The notes: generated by a model from the letters alone, not told the origin. A stretch of DNA of 45,417 bases from Rhodoferax sp. U11-2br (GCF_018619435.1 NZ_JAHFZF010000037.1:1-45417); one strand, 5' to 3'; counted from the stretch's first letter, positions 33,670 through 44,021 are shown. Program-made: numbers and translations.

Positions 33670-35016
33670 ATGACCGAAACAGCCGCAATACTTGAAACGA
33701 CGCGCCCCGTTATCCTGTGCGTGGATGACGAACCCAGCATTTTGTCGGCCCTGCGGCGCCTGTTCAGAACCCACGGATTTCAGGTGTTGGCGGCGGAAAG
33801 CGGCCAGGCTGGCCTGGACATTCTGGCAGCGGAGTCGGTGGATCTGGTGATCTCCGATATGCGCATGCCGCAAATGGACGGGGTGGTGTTTCTGGAACAC
33901 GTGCGTGAACGCAAACCAGACGTTCCGCGTTTGCTGTTGACCGGTTATGCAGATGTGGCGTCCATCGTCGGCGCCATCAACCGGGGGGAGATCTACCGCT
34001 ATATTGCCAAACCCTGGGATGACAACGACATTGTCTTGACGGTACGCGATGCGCTGGAACGCAGTGCGCTGGTGAAAGAGAAAAAACGCCTGGAAGCGCT
34101 GGTGCTGGCCAAAAACGCTGAACTCACCACCATCAACGCCAGCCTGGAACTGCGGGTGGAGGCGCGTACGGCCGAACTCAAGCAGTCCAATTTGGCTCTC
34201 AATACCGCCAACGACAAGCTCAAGAACAATTTCCTCACCTCGATCAAGATGTTCACCGCCTTGATTGAGTTGCGCGACAACAAACTCGCGGGCCACACCC
34301 GTCGTGTGGCGGATATTTCCCGAAAACTGGCCGTGGCCCTGGAACTGGACAACAAGCAGACCCAGGAGATCTTTGTTGCCGGGCTGCTGCATGCCATTGG
34401 CAAGGTGGGGTTTGACGACGAGCTGCTGCAGACCCCGGTGGCCAACATGACGCCGCGCCAGTTGGAGATCTACCGCAAACACCCGGCTCGCGCAGAGCAG
34501 TTGCTGATGCCACTGGTGGAGCTCAAATCGCCTGTGGAGATCATTGGTGCGCAGCTGGAGCGGTTTGACGGTTCCGGCTATCCACAGGGAACACAAGGCC
34601 GACAGATTGCCATGGGGGCTCGCATTCTGGCTGTCGCCAGTGCCTATGACAGCTGGCTGATTGGTGTGATGGAGCCACGTCAGTTCAGTCAACAAGAAGC
34701 CAGGGCCGCGATTCATCAGCGCAGTGGTCGCCATTTCGACCCAAAAGTTGTCGAGGTGTTTCTGGACATCTATCGGGATTTTTCGCTCAATGATTTGCCC
34801 AGCAACGTGGCCTGCACAAAATCCATGAAGTCACACGAACTGTTGCCGGGCATGGTGCTTTGTCGTGACCTTACCTCGCCAGCCGGGCTGCTGCTGTTGA
34901 CCGCTGGTCATGTCTTGGATGAATCGGTGATCGAAAAAATCGTGAGTTTTGAGCGATCTTCGGCCGTCAAGCTGACGATCACGGTCTGTTTCGGGGAGGT
35001 GTGCCCCAGTGTTTGA
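33670..35016 (+). CDS. Response regulator with degenerate HD-GYP domain
   Basis: 448 residues. Receiver domain ~13-130 with acidic pair D-D at 19-20, phospho-acceptor Asp at 63 (V-I-S-D-M-R-M-P) and K-P near 114. A coiled-coil linker (~135-185) follows, then an HD-GYP-type domain (~190-345) that keeps A-G-H-T-R-R-V and D-G-S-G-Y-P (GYP 303-305). The canonical H-D-I-G-K has become H-A-I-G-K (241-245), and the usual H-H-E before the GYP is A-Q-L-E. With Asp and His metal ligands missing, phosphodiesterase activity is unlikely; a binding or output role is more plausible. A ~95-residue C-terminal extension follows. First gene of an operon with FIST and histidine kinase genes. Confidence 0.9.
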   Translation: MTETAAILETTRPVILCVDDEPSILSALRRLFRTHGFQVLAAESGQAGLDILAAESVDLVISDMRMPQMDGVVFLEHVRERKPDVPRLLLTGYADVASIVGAINRGEIYRYIAKPWDDNDIVLTVRDALERSALVKEKKRLEALVLAKNAELTTINASLELRVEARTAELKQSNLALNTANDKLKNNFLTSIKMFTALIELRDNKLAGHTRRVADISRKLAVALELDNKQTQEIFVAGLLHAIGKVGFDDELLQTPVANMTPRQLEIYRKHPARAEQLLMPLVELKSPVEIIGAQLERFDGSGYPQGTQGRQIAMGARILAVASAYDSWLIGVMEPRQFSQQEARAAIHQRSGRHFDPKVVEVFLDIYRDFSLNDLPSNVACTKSMKSHELLPGMVLCRDLTSPAGLLLLTAGHVLDESVIEKIVSFERSSAVKLTITVCFGEVCPSV

Positions 35017-35115
35017 TTCACCCCCCGCTGTTCTGTTCACGGTTGCATAATTGCTTGAGACGTGCCAGACCAGTGATCTTGGCCAAGCGGCCCACACAAC
35101 GAGGAGAGAAAAACC

Positions 35116-36273
35116 TTGAGTGCCAATTCAGCCATCAAACGTGCACATTCGTGTGCCGCTGAACCACGTCAGGCGGTCAGAGAATTGCACGCAGGTCTGA
35201 TGCAAGCGGACTTGGGGTTGGTCATTTTTTTCTGCTCCAGCACCTACGATCTCGATGCTCTGGCAGATGAAATGGGCAAGTTGTTTGCGGGTGTCCAGGT
35301 CATTGGCTGTACCACCGCGGGTGAAATCGGCCCGTCGGGATATTGCAGCAACAGTCTTGTTGGCATGAGTTTTTCATCCCGTGACTTCACGTCGGCTGTC
35401 GGTTGTATGCCGGACCTCAAAAACTTCGAGTTTTCTGCGGGCCATGGCTTTACCCAAGACCTTTTACGCCAGTTGGAAAACCAGACGGAGGTGGTTTCGT
35501 CCACAAACACCTTTGCTTTTTTTCTGGTTGACGGCCTGTCCATTCGTGAGGAACCGGTGGTCAGAACGTTTCAGAGTGCGCTCGGTGACATCGCCTTGTG
35601 CGGCGGTTCGGCGGGCGACGACTTCAAATTCGAACGCACCTGGGTCTACCACGACGGTTCCTTCCGTGCCGACAGCGCCGTGCTGGCACTTGTCAACACA
35701 GCCGTGCCTTTCAAGATTTTCAAGACACAACATTTCCTCTCTGGCAATGAGCGGCTGGTGGTCACTGAAGCTGACATCGCCCGGCGCATCGTCACCGAAA
35801 TCAATGGACTGCCCGCAGCAGAGGAATACGCCCGCATTGTGGGCATCGACGTCAATGAACTGGGGCCGAAACACTATGCCACCTCGCCTGTCGTGGTGGT
35901 CATTGATGGCACCGACTATGTGCGGTCCATCCAAAAGGTGGACGCGTCGGGTCCTTTGACATTTTTCTGTGCCATCGACGAAGGGCTGGTTTTGCGCGTC
36001 GCTCACGGCGTGGATTTGCTGGCCAACTTGGCGCAGACTTTTGACCGTATCCGGGAGGAGGTCGGACCGATCACTTTGACGATTGGGTGCGACTGTATTC
36101 TGCGCAATATTGAAATGATCGAGAAGCATCAGAAGGAAGCTGCCGGGGCCATCCTGGAACACAACAACACCGTGGGGTTCTGCACCTATGGCGAGCAATT
36201 CGGCGGTGTCCATGTGAACCAGACCTTCACCGGCATTGCCATAGGCAGGTTGCGTGATGTTTGTGACGATTGA
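35116..36273 (+). CDS. FIST-domain sensor protein
   Basis: 385 residues. TTG start at 35116 with GAGGAG about 9 bases upstream. FIST_N region (~25-210) with V-I-G-C-T-T-A-G-E-I-G near 60-70 and A-L-C-G-G-S-A-G-D near 155-163; FIST_C (~215-365) with G-F-C-T-Y-G-E-Q-F-G-G near 354-364, the segment typical of the family. FIST proteins are thought to bind small ligands, possibly amino acids, and feed signal-transduction proteins. Its end overlaps the kinase start by 17 bases, so the two are probably translationally coupled and FIST may sense for that kinase. Confidence 0.9.
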   Translation: MSANSAIKRAHSCAAEPRQAVRELHAGLMQADLGLVIFFCSSTYDLDALADEMGKLFAGVQVIGCTTAGEIGPSGYCSNSLVGMSFSSRDFTSAVGCMPDLKNFEFSAGHGFTQDLLRQLENQTEVVSSTNTFAFFLVDGLSIREEPVVRTFQSALGDIALCGGSAGDDFKFERTWVYHDGSFRADSAVLALVNTAVPFKIFKTQHFLSGNERLVVTEADIARRIVTEINGLPAAEEYARIVGIDVNELGPKHYATSPVVVVIDGTDYVRSIQKVDASGPLTFFCAIDEGLVLRVAHGVDLLANLAQTFDRIREEVGPITLTIGCDCILRNIEMIEKHQKEAAGAILEHNNTVGFCTYGEQFGGVHVNQTFTGIAIGRLRDVCDD

Positions 36274-37357
36274 CGCTGCGCCGGTTGCCGCCCACGCGGA
36301 AACAGCTGCTTTGCAGAAGGAGGTCGTCCGCCTCAACAAGATGGTGACCGCCCTCATGAACCGCGCAGAGCGTGACATGAGTGCAAAAGGGTCGGAGTTC
36401 GGCCTGTTTCATACGACCGTCATCCTCGAAAAAAAGATTCGCGAGCGTACCCAGGAGTTGGAAGTGGCGCTGTATGAAAACGAGCGAATCACCCGGGATC
36501 TGCAGCGTGAAAAAGAAGAGCAGCGCATCCTGATCCAACAACTTGCAGACGCCCATACCAAGGTGGTTCAGTCCGAGAAGCTGGCTTCGATTGGGCAACT
36601 GGCCGCCGGTGTTGCCCACGAAATCAACAATCCGATTGGCTTTGTCAACTCCAATCTGGGAACACTCAATATTTATGTCAAGGATCTGCTGGGTATGCTG
36701 GATGCAATGACCCAATCGGTCGAGCCACTGCTGGCTGGCAACCCATCCATCAAAAAACACATGGATGAAATCACCCGTTCCATTGACCTGAATTTTTTGC
36801 GACAAGACATTGGTGAGCTGATCTCGGAGTCGATTGAAGGAACGGCGCGTGTGCGGCGCATCGTTCAGGATCTGCGTGATTTTTCCCGTACCGGCAGCGA
36901 CAGCTGGGAGTGGGCCGATCTTCACGCCGGGCTGGAAAGCACCCTCAATGTGGTGTGGAATGAAATCAAATACAAATCCGAAGTCATCCGCGAGTTGGGC
37001 ACGCTGCCCAAGGTTGAGTGCCATCCGTCCCAGATCAACCAGGTGTTCATGAATCTTCTGGTCAATGCTTCACAGGCGATGTCCGAACATGGTCGCATCA
37101 TCTTGCGAAGTGGCTGTTCCGAAGAGCAGGTGTGGGTCTCGGTGACAGATGATGGCAAAGGTATTCCCGAAGACATGTTGGCGCGGATCTTTGATCCCTT
37201 TTTTACAACCAAACCGGTTGGTCAGGGTACCGGCCTTGGCCTGTCCGTCTCTTACGGCATCATCGACAAACACGGTGGCCGAATCGATGTGAAAAGTCAG
37301 CTGGGTGCGGGAAGCACGTTTACTGTCTGGTTGCCTATCCACCAGTCGTTGAAATAG
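36257..37357 (+). CDS. Sensor histidine kinase, soluble
   Basis: 366 residues from ATG at 36257 (a GTG three bases earlier is the alternative). N-terminal ~100 residues are coiled-coil with no membrane helix. Dimerisation/H-box with phospho-acceptor His at 121 (V-A-H-E-I-N-N-P-I-G), then N-box N-L-L-V-N-A-S-Q-A-M, G1 D-D-G-K-G-I-P, F-box F-D-P-F-F-T-T-K-P and G2 G-T-G-L-G-L-S. Belongs to the HPK4-like group. With no sensor of its own, it likely takes input from the FIST protein and phosphorylates the REC domain of the first gene of the operon. Confidence 0.93.
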   Translation: MFVTIDAAPVAAHAETAALQKEVVRLNKMVTALMNRAERDMSAKGSEFGLFHTTVILEKKIRERTQELEVALYENERITRDLQREKEEQRILIQQLADAHTKVVQSEKLASIGQLAAGVAHEINNPIGFVNSNLGTLNIYVKDLLGMLDAMTQSVEPLLAGNPSIKKHMDEITRSIDLNFLRQDIGELISESIEGTARVRRIVQDLRDFSRTGSDSWEWADLHAGLESTLNVVWNEIKYKSEVIRELGTLPKVECHPSQINQVFMNLLVNASQAMSEHGRIILRSGCSEEQVWVSVTDDGKGIPEDMLARIFDPFFTTKPVGQGTGLGLSVSYGIIDKHGGRIDVKSQLGAGSTFTVWLPIHQSLK

Positions 37358-37810
37358 TTTCTGCAATAGTACGTCCACCATCTCGACGCCGTGAAGATGG
37401 ATGGCACAACGATTATGAAAATGCCCCGGACCACCCCGCGTTAAGTTGGAAGGCACTGCGCCACAGGAAAAGCTGGGGCTACTGCGGGCTCACCTGGAGT
37501 AAAGTGTGCTTAAGCTAGTCCGCCTATGTTGACGCCGACAGAAAACTGAGCATCTGGGGGTGCTGGACCAATTGGCGCTATCGCAACCAGGCATTCGCAA
37601 TACGGAGGAGACAGCCCTGTAGTCACTCCGCTGCTGCTCACACCTCTGAACTTCTCCACTTTGCAACTATCGTTGGATAGCAGAATTGAAAATCCCTGCC
37701 TTCACCTTCTTGCGGGTCGGAGTCAGAACCATGCTATCGATGCCACCGTTGGTTGTATTAGTGCTTTCAGAAACTCTCCCAATCCCCATTGTGTTGAGGC
37801 TGATTGAATC
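37358..37810. other. Region between kinase gene and IS21, no gene seen
   Basis: 453 bases with no convincing gene. A short plus-strand frame about 37678-37806 runs up to the IS21 end, but I cannot link it to the HEPN remnant on the other side. Confidence 0.45.
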
Positions 37811-37891
37811 TTGACAGTGGGTGCCAATCCAATTTTGACAGGGGGCTTGTAGTCAACAGTTAGGCTGCTGACTGTGAATAACTATAGCCCT

Positions 37892-38707
37892 TTACAGGTT
37901 TATCACCTCCTGAGCGGTGTCGGTTCTTCGATTCATTTCCCTGGATCTGATCTTGCTCTTGGCCTCTTTGGAGCTGTGCCGGAATCGGTAGGATTCATTA
38001 CCTGTCTCGACGATGTGGCAGTGATGGGTGAGTCGGTCAAGCAAGGCCGTAGTCATCTTGGCATCCCCGAACACAGCGGACCATTCAGCAAACGTCAGAT
38101 TGGTGGTAATCAGAACGCTGGTGTGTTCGTAGAGCTTGGACAGCAAGTGAAACAGCAAAGCACCTCCGGCTTGGCTGAATGGCAGGTAGCCCAGTTCGTC
38201 CAGGATGACCAAGTCCATGCGCATCAAGCTCAGAGCTATGCGTCCTGGAATGCCTTTGGCTTTTTCATGCTCCAACGCGTTGACCAGATCCACTGTTGAG
38301 TAGAACCGCACACGCTTGGAGTGATGGGTCAAGCCAGAGATTCCCAGCGCAGTGGCCAAATGGGTCTTGCCGGTGCCAGGCCCACCAATCAGAACGACGT
38401 TCTGCGCATCCTGTGTGAAGGTTAGATCCGCCAACTTCTTGATGAGCGCTTTGTCGACTTGCGACACGTCGAAGTCAAAGCCTGCAAGGTCCCTATGGAT
38501 AGGAAAGCGTGCAGACTTCATCTGGTGAGCAATGGAGCGCATATGCCTGTCAACGTCCTCGGCCTGGAGCAAGTGTTCGATCAGCCAGCGTGAGCTCTGG
38601 ATCGTTGCGCCGCCATCCTGCTCCATGAGCTCGGCCCAGGCGCAGGCCATGCCATTCAAGCGCAAGGCTTTGAGTTCGCTTTGAATATTGCGTTCTGAAT
38701 CATGCAT
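37892..38707 (-). CDS. istB: IS21 helper ATPase IstB
   Basis: 271 residues from ATG at 38707 (GGGAG 6 bases upstream; overlaps the istA stop). AAA+ ATPase with Walker A G-G-P-G-T-G-K-T near 103-110 and Walker [10 protein letters not shown] near 163-171. IstB drives strand transfer and target choice of the IS21 transposase. Intact. Confidence 0.95.
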   Translation of the reverse strand: MHDSERNIQSELKALRLNGMACAWAELMEQDGGATIQSSRWLIEHLLQAEDVDRHMRSIAHQMKSARFPIHRDLAGFDFDVSQVDKALIKKLADLTFTQDAQNVVLIGGPGTGKTHLATALGISGLTHHSKRVRFYSTVDLVNALEHEKAKGIPGRIALSLMRMDLVILDELGYLPFSQAGGALLFHLLSKLYEHTSVLITTNLTFAEWSAVFGDAKMTTALLDRLTHHCHIVETGNESYRFRHSSKEAKSKIRSREMNRRTDTAQEVINL

Positions 38708-40223
38708 GGAAGACTCCCTGGTCATCGTTATGGGTGGGACGCAGGCGGTCGTAGCGTGCGGTATCAGCTATGGGAAGGTGGGTCAGTTGCAGAGCGGTCT
38801 GTGCATGCTCAGGCCTTGGTGGTGCATTCAGCCGCGCAAGTACGTTGTGCACATGCTCGGCACTGACGCTGCCGTTGGGTGTGGCTGCTTCGAGCACCAG
38901 ATCAACCGCCACCAAGACTGCGTCCAATCCGGCCAGTGGCACGCTGGCCAGCACCTGTGCCATCGTGCGGTCCCCTCCAGGGTGTCGCAGCAAGGATTTG
39001 CGCAAGCGCTGCAATGGCGCAGGCAGATCCAGAAACGGGGCCCCGTTCCTCAGTGCACCGGGCTTGCGCTGTACCAGTTCGATGTAGTGCTGCCAGTCGT
39101 ATGTCGTTTGGCCGCCGCCTGGTGTTCGGGCATGACTGGCGATGATGGTTTGCGCACATGCAACATCCACACGGTTGGGATACAGCCGTGTGCTCACCAG
39201 GTGCCCTGCCCATTCACAGGGAACAGAGTAACGGTTGCGTGCCACTGCAACCAAGCAGGTGCTGCTCACTCGTGCAGGTTTTTCCACGTAGCCGTCAAAC
39301 AGAACGGGCATCGACATGAGATGGGGTCGCTCCAGCTCCAGCATTTCCGCCACTGTGAACTGCTTGTGGATCGGATGCACCGTGTCCGCCCACACCGAGC
39401 GGCAACGCTCACCCAGCCAGGCGTTGAGTTCAGCGAACGATCCAAAGCGTCGGGTGCCGGCCTCAATCCAGATGCGACGACGGCTGTCTTGCACATTCTT
39501 CTCCACCACGCCTTTCTCCCAGCCCGATGCCACGTTGCAAAAATCCGGGTCAAACAGGTAGTGGCTGCACATGGCCGAGAAACGTGCGTTGACGATGCGC
39601 CCCTTGCCCTTCTTGACCTTGTCCACTGCCGTCTTCATGTTGTCGTAGATACCGCGCCTGGCAACGCCACCCAACGCATGGAATGATCGGGTGTGCGCAT
39701 CAAACAGCATCTCGTGGCCCTGACCAGGGTAGGCCACCAGCCAGAAGGCTCGACTGGCGCACAGCTTCAGATGGGCCACCTGCATCTTGTAAAACACCCC
39801 GCCAACCAGCAAGCCTTCTTCACTCCAGTCGAACTGGAAGGCCTCGCCGAGCTCGAAGCTCAGCGGCACAAAAGCCTTGGTGGGGTCCTTGACGCTTTCG
39901 GCACGCCAGGCGCGAATGAAGTCAGTAACTGCGCTGTAGCCGCCCCGGTACCCCTGGGCCTGGATTTGGGCAAACAGCGCCTTGCCGCTGCGTCGTGCGC
40001 TCTTGGCTCTGTGTGCATCCGTGCGCAGTGCTTGCTCCAGCACCGCCACAAACGGCGTGAGCTTGCCCTCGGCTTTCTTGCGCTCGTACTTCGGGGTTAT
40101 GTCGCCGGGGGCCTTGAGCCACTTCTTGACCGTGTTTCTGGCCAGTCCCGTTCGTCTGCAAATCTCTCCATCTGAGAGTTGGTCGCGCAACTTCATGCGC
40201 CTTACCTTGCCAATCATGTCCAT
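38700..40223 (-). CDS. istA: IS21 transposase IstA
   Basis: About 507 residues. N-terminal helix-turn-helix ([21 protein letters not shown]). The DDE domain follows, with F-Q-F-D-W-S-E-E (first Asp), [10 protein letters not shown] (second Asp) and E-K-G-V-V-E-K-N-V (Glu). ATG at 40223 preferred; a GTG at 40232 is in frame. Stop overlaps istB by 8 bases, the usual coupling of istA/istB. Confidence 0.95.
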   Translation of the reverse strand: MDMIGKVRRMKLRDQLSDGEICRRTGLARNTVKKWLKAPGDITPKYERKKAEGKLTPFVAVLEQALRTDAHRAKSARRSGKALFAQIQAQGYRGGYSAVTDFIRAWRAESVKDPTKAFVPLSFELGEAFQFDWSEEGLLVGGVFYKMQVAHLKLCASRAFWLVAYPGQGHEMLFDAHTRSFHALGGVARRGIYDNMKTAVDKVKKGKGRIVNARFSAMCSHYLFDPDFCNVASGWEKGVVEKNVQDSRRRIWIEAGTRRFGSFAELNAWLGERCRSVWADTVHPIHKQFTVAEMLELERPHLMSMPVLFDGYVEKPARVSSTCLVAVARNRYSVPCEWAGHLVSTRLYPNRVDVACAQTIIASHARTPGGGQTTYDWQHYIELVQRKPGALRNGAPFLDLPAPLQRLRKSLLRHPGGDRTMAQVLASVPLAGLDAVLVAVDLVLEAATPNGSVSAEHVHNVLARLNAPPRPEHAQTALQLTHLPIADTARYDRLRPTHNDDQGVFHA

Positions 40224-40318
40224 GGTGATCACCTGTAAAACCCGCGCTGAAAGTTTCAGCAGAGCAGTGGAACACCCCTGTCAATTTTGGATCGGCACTC
40301 TCGATCTCAGACTGTCAA

Positions 40319-40602
40319 TTTTCGGTCGGCGACAACAATCAGACAAGACGAGGAAACTTTTCCTCGATTACCTGCAAGTTGATGTGACAGCGGGATGGAA
40401 ATGGCTGAATTACGATCCGGCGACAGCAAAGAAGACACTAGACGATTTCATTGGTCGCCGCGGCGATGCAGTTCATCGATCTAAACCCTTGGCTGCAGGT
40501 GCTCCAGCACCTCACTTGGTTAGGAGGGAAGATTTGGACAAAGCCATTCGGTTCATTAAAGGCCTTGTCGAGGCAACAGAACGCGCTCTCGACACTGAGT
40601 GA
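40319..40602 (+). pseudogene. 3' remnant of a HEPN-domain gene, cut by IS21
   Basis: From the IS21 end to a TGA at 40600-40602 the frame encodes about 90 residues of a RiboL-PSP-HEPN-like domain: K-L-F-L-D-Y-L, then R-R-G-D-A-V-H carrying the HEPN Rx4H motif, and R-R-E-D-L-D-K-A-I-R-F-I-K-G-L-V. The 5' part is missing and was not found on the other side of the IS21. HEPN domains of this type are often RNases in defence or toxin systems; here it cannot work as a full protein. Confidence 0.6.
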
Positions 40603-41001
40603 CTGTCGCTGCTCGCTTAATCAGAGCGCCAATACAAGCCCACTCGAAAGCGGTTAATAGTTGATGTGGCCTCTCGAGGCCCAGTCCTGCCATTAGCCGA
40701 GGACGGCTTTGACGAAGTGACTTTGTCACTTCCATCTGGTGCACTCAGCTAAGTCGAAAAATCAGCATAAGACTGGCTGGAGTCATTGAGTAGATTCGGT
40801 TCTACCGATAGCTACAAGTCAATATCAGGCATATGACTTTTGTAGTAGTGGAAAGTGCAAAAGCGGACTCATCTAGACTTACTGTAAATTCGGCGCGTCT
40901 ATCTTGCAGTCTCTCCCTTCAGTAAGCTTTTGCATCAAGTATTTGAGTTGTTGGGGAAGGACTTCAGGGCGAATGAATCGATAATTTTTCAGGGATGTGA
41001 A
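40603..41001. other. Intergenic region upstream of ravA, no gene seen
   Basis: About 400 AT-richer bases. No convincing frame; probably contains the ravA-viaA promoter. Confidence 0.5.
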
Positions 41002-42528
41002 GTGATACTAAAGAAACGAATTCAGGAGTTGCTTCGGCACCTGTCGGTCGGGATGTATGAGCGCGAGGAGATCGTTGCGGTGTCCTTTCTGGGGGCACTG
41101 AGTGGGCAGAACACCTTTCTTTACGGACCTCCGGGCACGGCAAAGAGCCTAATTTCGAGACGCATTGCCTGCGGATTCGAAGAACCCTCCTATTTCGAAT
41201 GCCTGATGAACCGGTTCAGTACACCCGAAGAGGTGTTTGGACCGGTGTCTATCAAAGAGCTAAGAGAAGACCGGTACGTTCGTAAAACCGAAGGTTACTT
41301 ACCCAGGGCTGAGTTTGCATTTCTAGATGAAATTTGGAAGTCCAGTCCAGCGATTCTGAACGCACTGCTCACGCTCATCAACGAGCGACGCTTTCGCAAT
41401 GGCGATCAGATCGAGGACGCCCCGCTCAAAGCACTGATCGCCGCGTCTAACGAAACGCCAGACGACAACCAGGGCCTTGACGCCTTGTATGACCGCTTTA
41501 TCGTTCGGTTGATGGTGCCTCCGATTGCGCAATCAGACCACTTCAACAACTTGCTTAACAGCCCTCCGACAGAAGCCCGAGTAAAAGTGCCAGTTGAGTT
41601 GGTTGTCAAACAGGCTGAGTGGGATTCTTGGCGTCGAGATATTCAGTCGTCCGTTCGACTGTCCGACGAAACATTGAGCATCATCCACATGATCCGAGAC
41701 GCACTACAGGATCAGCACGAAACACTGAATGTGTACGTGTCTGACCGGCGCTGGCAACGGGCTGCCATGCTGATGAAGGCGGCAGCATTCTTTAATGACC
41801 GCAAGGAAACGAATCACAGCGACGCGCTGCTGTTGCAGCATTGCCTGTGGACGACGAACGAAAACCGTGAAGCTGTTGCGAAGATCGTGGCCACTGCCGT
41901 TCAGCAATCGGGGTTTGAAGGCGATGCTGACCTGGCAGCGCTTGATCGTACCAAAGATGCCTGCGACAAGGAAATTCATCAAGAGCTATATCATTCAGAG
42001 GACCTGTACGACACGGTTGAGCATGCTGGAAAGCCTTACTTTCAAGCTGAAGTGCCAGCTTTCAACTCACTGCGGAGTGGTCAGATCAGATCAATCTTGA
42101 TTCCGTGTGAAAAACTGAAGTCTTCAGAGGCATTCAATCCACTTGCTCCTCAAGGTGCCGTCTTGCAAGATGTTTCGTGCAAATTCGACGGTCAAGGTGT
42201 GTGCGAAATCACATTGGATCAAGGGTATGCCAGCCGCCGTGTCGTTAAAGCCACGCCAAGTGTTCTGTTCCATAAAGGGGACAAAATTACAGGAGTCAAC
42301 AAGCGACTGGTTAAGGCGCTGACCCAGCAAGTGCTCGAACTCAAGAATGAGCTGGAAACGGTCCGGGATCAAGCTCAAGCCCGGGTCGAAGCCTACCGCC
42401 TCTCAATGGCATCCACCTTCGTTCCCGAAGTCAAGACAGAGTTGGCATACCAGGGCGTCCTGGGGCACGTCGAGCGCCTCAATCTCCGGGTGCTGGACTG
42501 CGAGCGACTTCTGAGCTTGTGTCAGTGA
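41002..42528 (+). CDS. ravA: MoxR-type AAA+ ATPase (RavA-like)
   Basis: 508 residues from GTG at 41002, chosen because AGGGA lies 6-7 bases upstream and the protein then begins like RavA (L-K-K-R-I-Q-E-L-L); a TTG at 40930 would add 24 residues. Walker A G-P-P-G-T-A-K-S at 42-49, Walker B A-F-L-D-E-I-W near 110, sensor-1 I-A-A-S-N-E-T-P, then the C-terminal lid and RavA-specific region. Works as a hexamer with the VWA protein encoded next; E. coli RavA-ViaA acts on respiratory complexes and alters aminoglycoside sensitivity. Stop overlaps viaA by one base. Confidence 0.9.
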   Translation: MILKKRIQELLRHLSVGMYEREEIVAVSFLGALSGQNTFLYGPPGTAKSLISRRIACGFEEPSYFECLMNRFSTPEEVFGPVSIKELREDRYVRKTEGYLPRAEFAFLDEIWKSSPAILNALLTLINERRFRNGDQIEDAPLKALIAASNETPDDNQGLDALYDRFIVRLMVPPIAQSDHFNNLLNSPPTEARVKVPVELVVKQAEWDSWRRDIQSSVRLSDETLSIIHMIRDALQDQHETLNVYVSDRRWQRAAMLMKAAAFFNDRKETNHSDALLLQHCLWTTNENREAVAKIVATAVQQSGFEGDADLAALDRTKDACDKEIHQELYHSEDLYDTVEHAGKPYFQAEVPAFNSLRSGQIRSILIPCEKLKSSEAFNPLAPQGAVLQDVSCKFDGQGVCEITLDQGYASRRVVKATPSVLFHKGDKITGVNKRLVKALTQQVLELKNELETVRDQAQARVEAYRLSMASTFVPEVKTELAYQGVLGHVERLNLRVLDCERLLSLCQ

Positions 42529-44021
42529 TGCCTGCGAACGCAGCCAAAGCTGCGGCAATTACCTTAATGGATGACTTGCAAGCCAAGTTTCCCTTGTGGC
42601 CCCAGGTCGCTGAAGAGCATGTGAAATTCCGCGCTGAAGAGTGGACTAGACGTACACAGCTCGAATTGGCCGCTGACAACCCGTTTGCATCGCATGAGCA
42701 GGACTGGGAAGACTTTGTCGCCAAGGTTGACATGGTAGTGATTCAGGAAGAGGAATGGCGTTCCGCCACCCAATGCTTCGGTGAGTTATGCCAGGCGACG
42801 GGCAAGCCTTTCGATCAGGCCTTCTGGCACAAGCAGGTAAGCGATGAAGCGTCAGAGAGTCAAGACAAAAGGGAGCTCAAGGGCAAGTCGCGCGAGCATC
42901 TTCAAACTGCAGCCGGGTTACTTAGTATCCGGTGGAGAGAAGTCCTAGATAGAGCCATTAGTGAATGGGAGCTTCAAGAAATCGCTAGGCGACGCGATAC
43001 CCTGCGAAATGAGTTGGAAGCCCTCCTCGAGTTAATAAACACGCTGTCTCGCCAGCTCGAATCGTTGGGACTCGAGCCAGGCATCCTGATTGACCTGTCC
43101 CAAGGGCAGCTTTCACCTCAAGACATTGATCAGTTCAAACGTTGGGTGCAGTACCTTGCCAACGATGCTGGCGTGAAGGCCTTGTGTGATGTGCTGGGAA
43201 AACTCCGTCAGATTGAACTATCCGAGCGGATCGAGCAAGTGAACACGGTGCACATACAAGATGTATGGCAGCCTGATCCAAACTCACGGGAAGAGATCAT
43301 CGGGGTACGGCTGGGTCGGGATCTGGAGCACGCTTTGCCGAGCGAACTGGCGCTGCTAGCCGACTCGGACACGTCCGTTCTTTTTGACATGAAGTACCTC
43401 GAGTCCCGCTTAATGTGCTTTGACATGCGCGGCTTGCAATTGGTCGGTGAACAGCACGAATACGTGACAGAGCAACGCACCAGCGAAACGGACAAGATGG
43501 GTCCCATGGTTATCTGCCTAGATACCAGTGGGTCTATGCATGGAATGCCGGAGACCATAGCCAAGGCGGTGGCACTGTACATGGCGACCAAAGCACGTGA
43601 GCAAAAGCGAGACTGCTACCTGATCAATTTTTCGACCAACATCGAGTCGCTGGACCTCGGCTTGGAAAACGACATGAAGTCGTTGATGCGCTTTTTGCAA
43701 ATGTCATTCCATGGCGGCACGGACGTCACACCTGCCCTGAAACATGCCTTGGACACCATGCAGCGCGATCAGTATGCAAAGGCCGATCTGCTCGTGATTT
43801 CTGATTTTGTCATGGGCCATCTGCCCGACAAAATCCAGAATGTCATTGAAGCACAGCGCTTAAATGGAAATCGGTTCCACTCGTTGGTGATCGATGAGGG
43901 CTTCCATGCGCAGGATGTGCGCTCGTTGTTCGATCATGAATGGATTTATGACCCGCTCAGCAGCCAGGTTACAGAGTTGGTGGGTTTTCAAAAAAGAGTG
44001 GCAAGAAGTTCCTTTCAGTGA
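42528..44021 (+). CDS. viaA: VWA-domain protein (ViaA-like)
   Basis: About 497 residues. ATG at 42528 overlaps the ravA stop (TGATG); GTGs at 42519 and 42525 are alternatives. N-terminal helical region (~1-300), then a von Willebrand A domain (~325-490) with MIDAS D-T-S-G-S-M at 332-337, a downstream F-H-G-G-T-D-V-T-P and V-I-S-D-F-V. This is the ViaA partner of RavA: same order, orientation and coupling. Intact. Confidence 0.9.
   Translation: MPANAAKAAAITLMDDLQAKFPLWPQVAEEHVKFRAEEWTRRTQLELAADNPFASHEQDWEDFVAKVDMVVIQEEEWRSATQCFGELCQATGKPFDQAFWHKQVSDEASESQDKRELKGKSREHLQTAAGLLSIRWREVLDRAISEWELQEIARRRDTLRNELEALLELINTLSRQLESLGLEPGILIDLSQGQLSPQDIDQFKRWVQYLANDAGVKALCDVLGKLRQIELSERIEQVNTVHIQDVWQPDPNSREEIIGVRLGRDLEHALPSELALLADSDTSVLFDMKYLESRLMCFDMRGLQLVGEQHEYVTEQRTSETDKMGPMVICLDTSGSMHGMPETIAKAVALYMATKAREQKRDCYLINFSTNIESLDLGLENDMKSLMRFLQMSFHGGTDVTPALKHALDTMQRDQYAKADLLVISDFVMGHLPDKIQNVIEAQRLNGNRFHSLVIDEGFHAQDVRSLFDHEWIYDPLSSQVTELVGFQKRVARSSFQ

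Larger units (their letters stand above)
37811..40318 (-). mobile_element. IS21-family insertion sequence
   Basis: Carries istA and istB. Ends show the multiple inverted repeats of IS21: TTGACAG plus a second block ATCCAA(A/T)TTTGACAGGGG occur inward from each side (left 37811 onward; right, as inverse complement, from 40318). Spacing between the blocks differs between ends. No target duplication could be identified, so exact ends carry a few bases of uncertainty. Confidence 0.85.

Noticed and set aside
33664..34734. 356-codon minus-strand frame
   Set aside because: It is antisense to the response-regulator gene, which has clear receiver and HD-GYP features; it looks like a GC-driven shadow.
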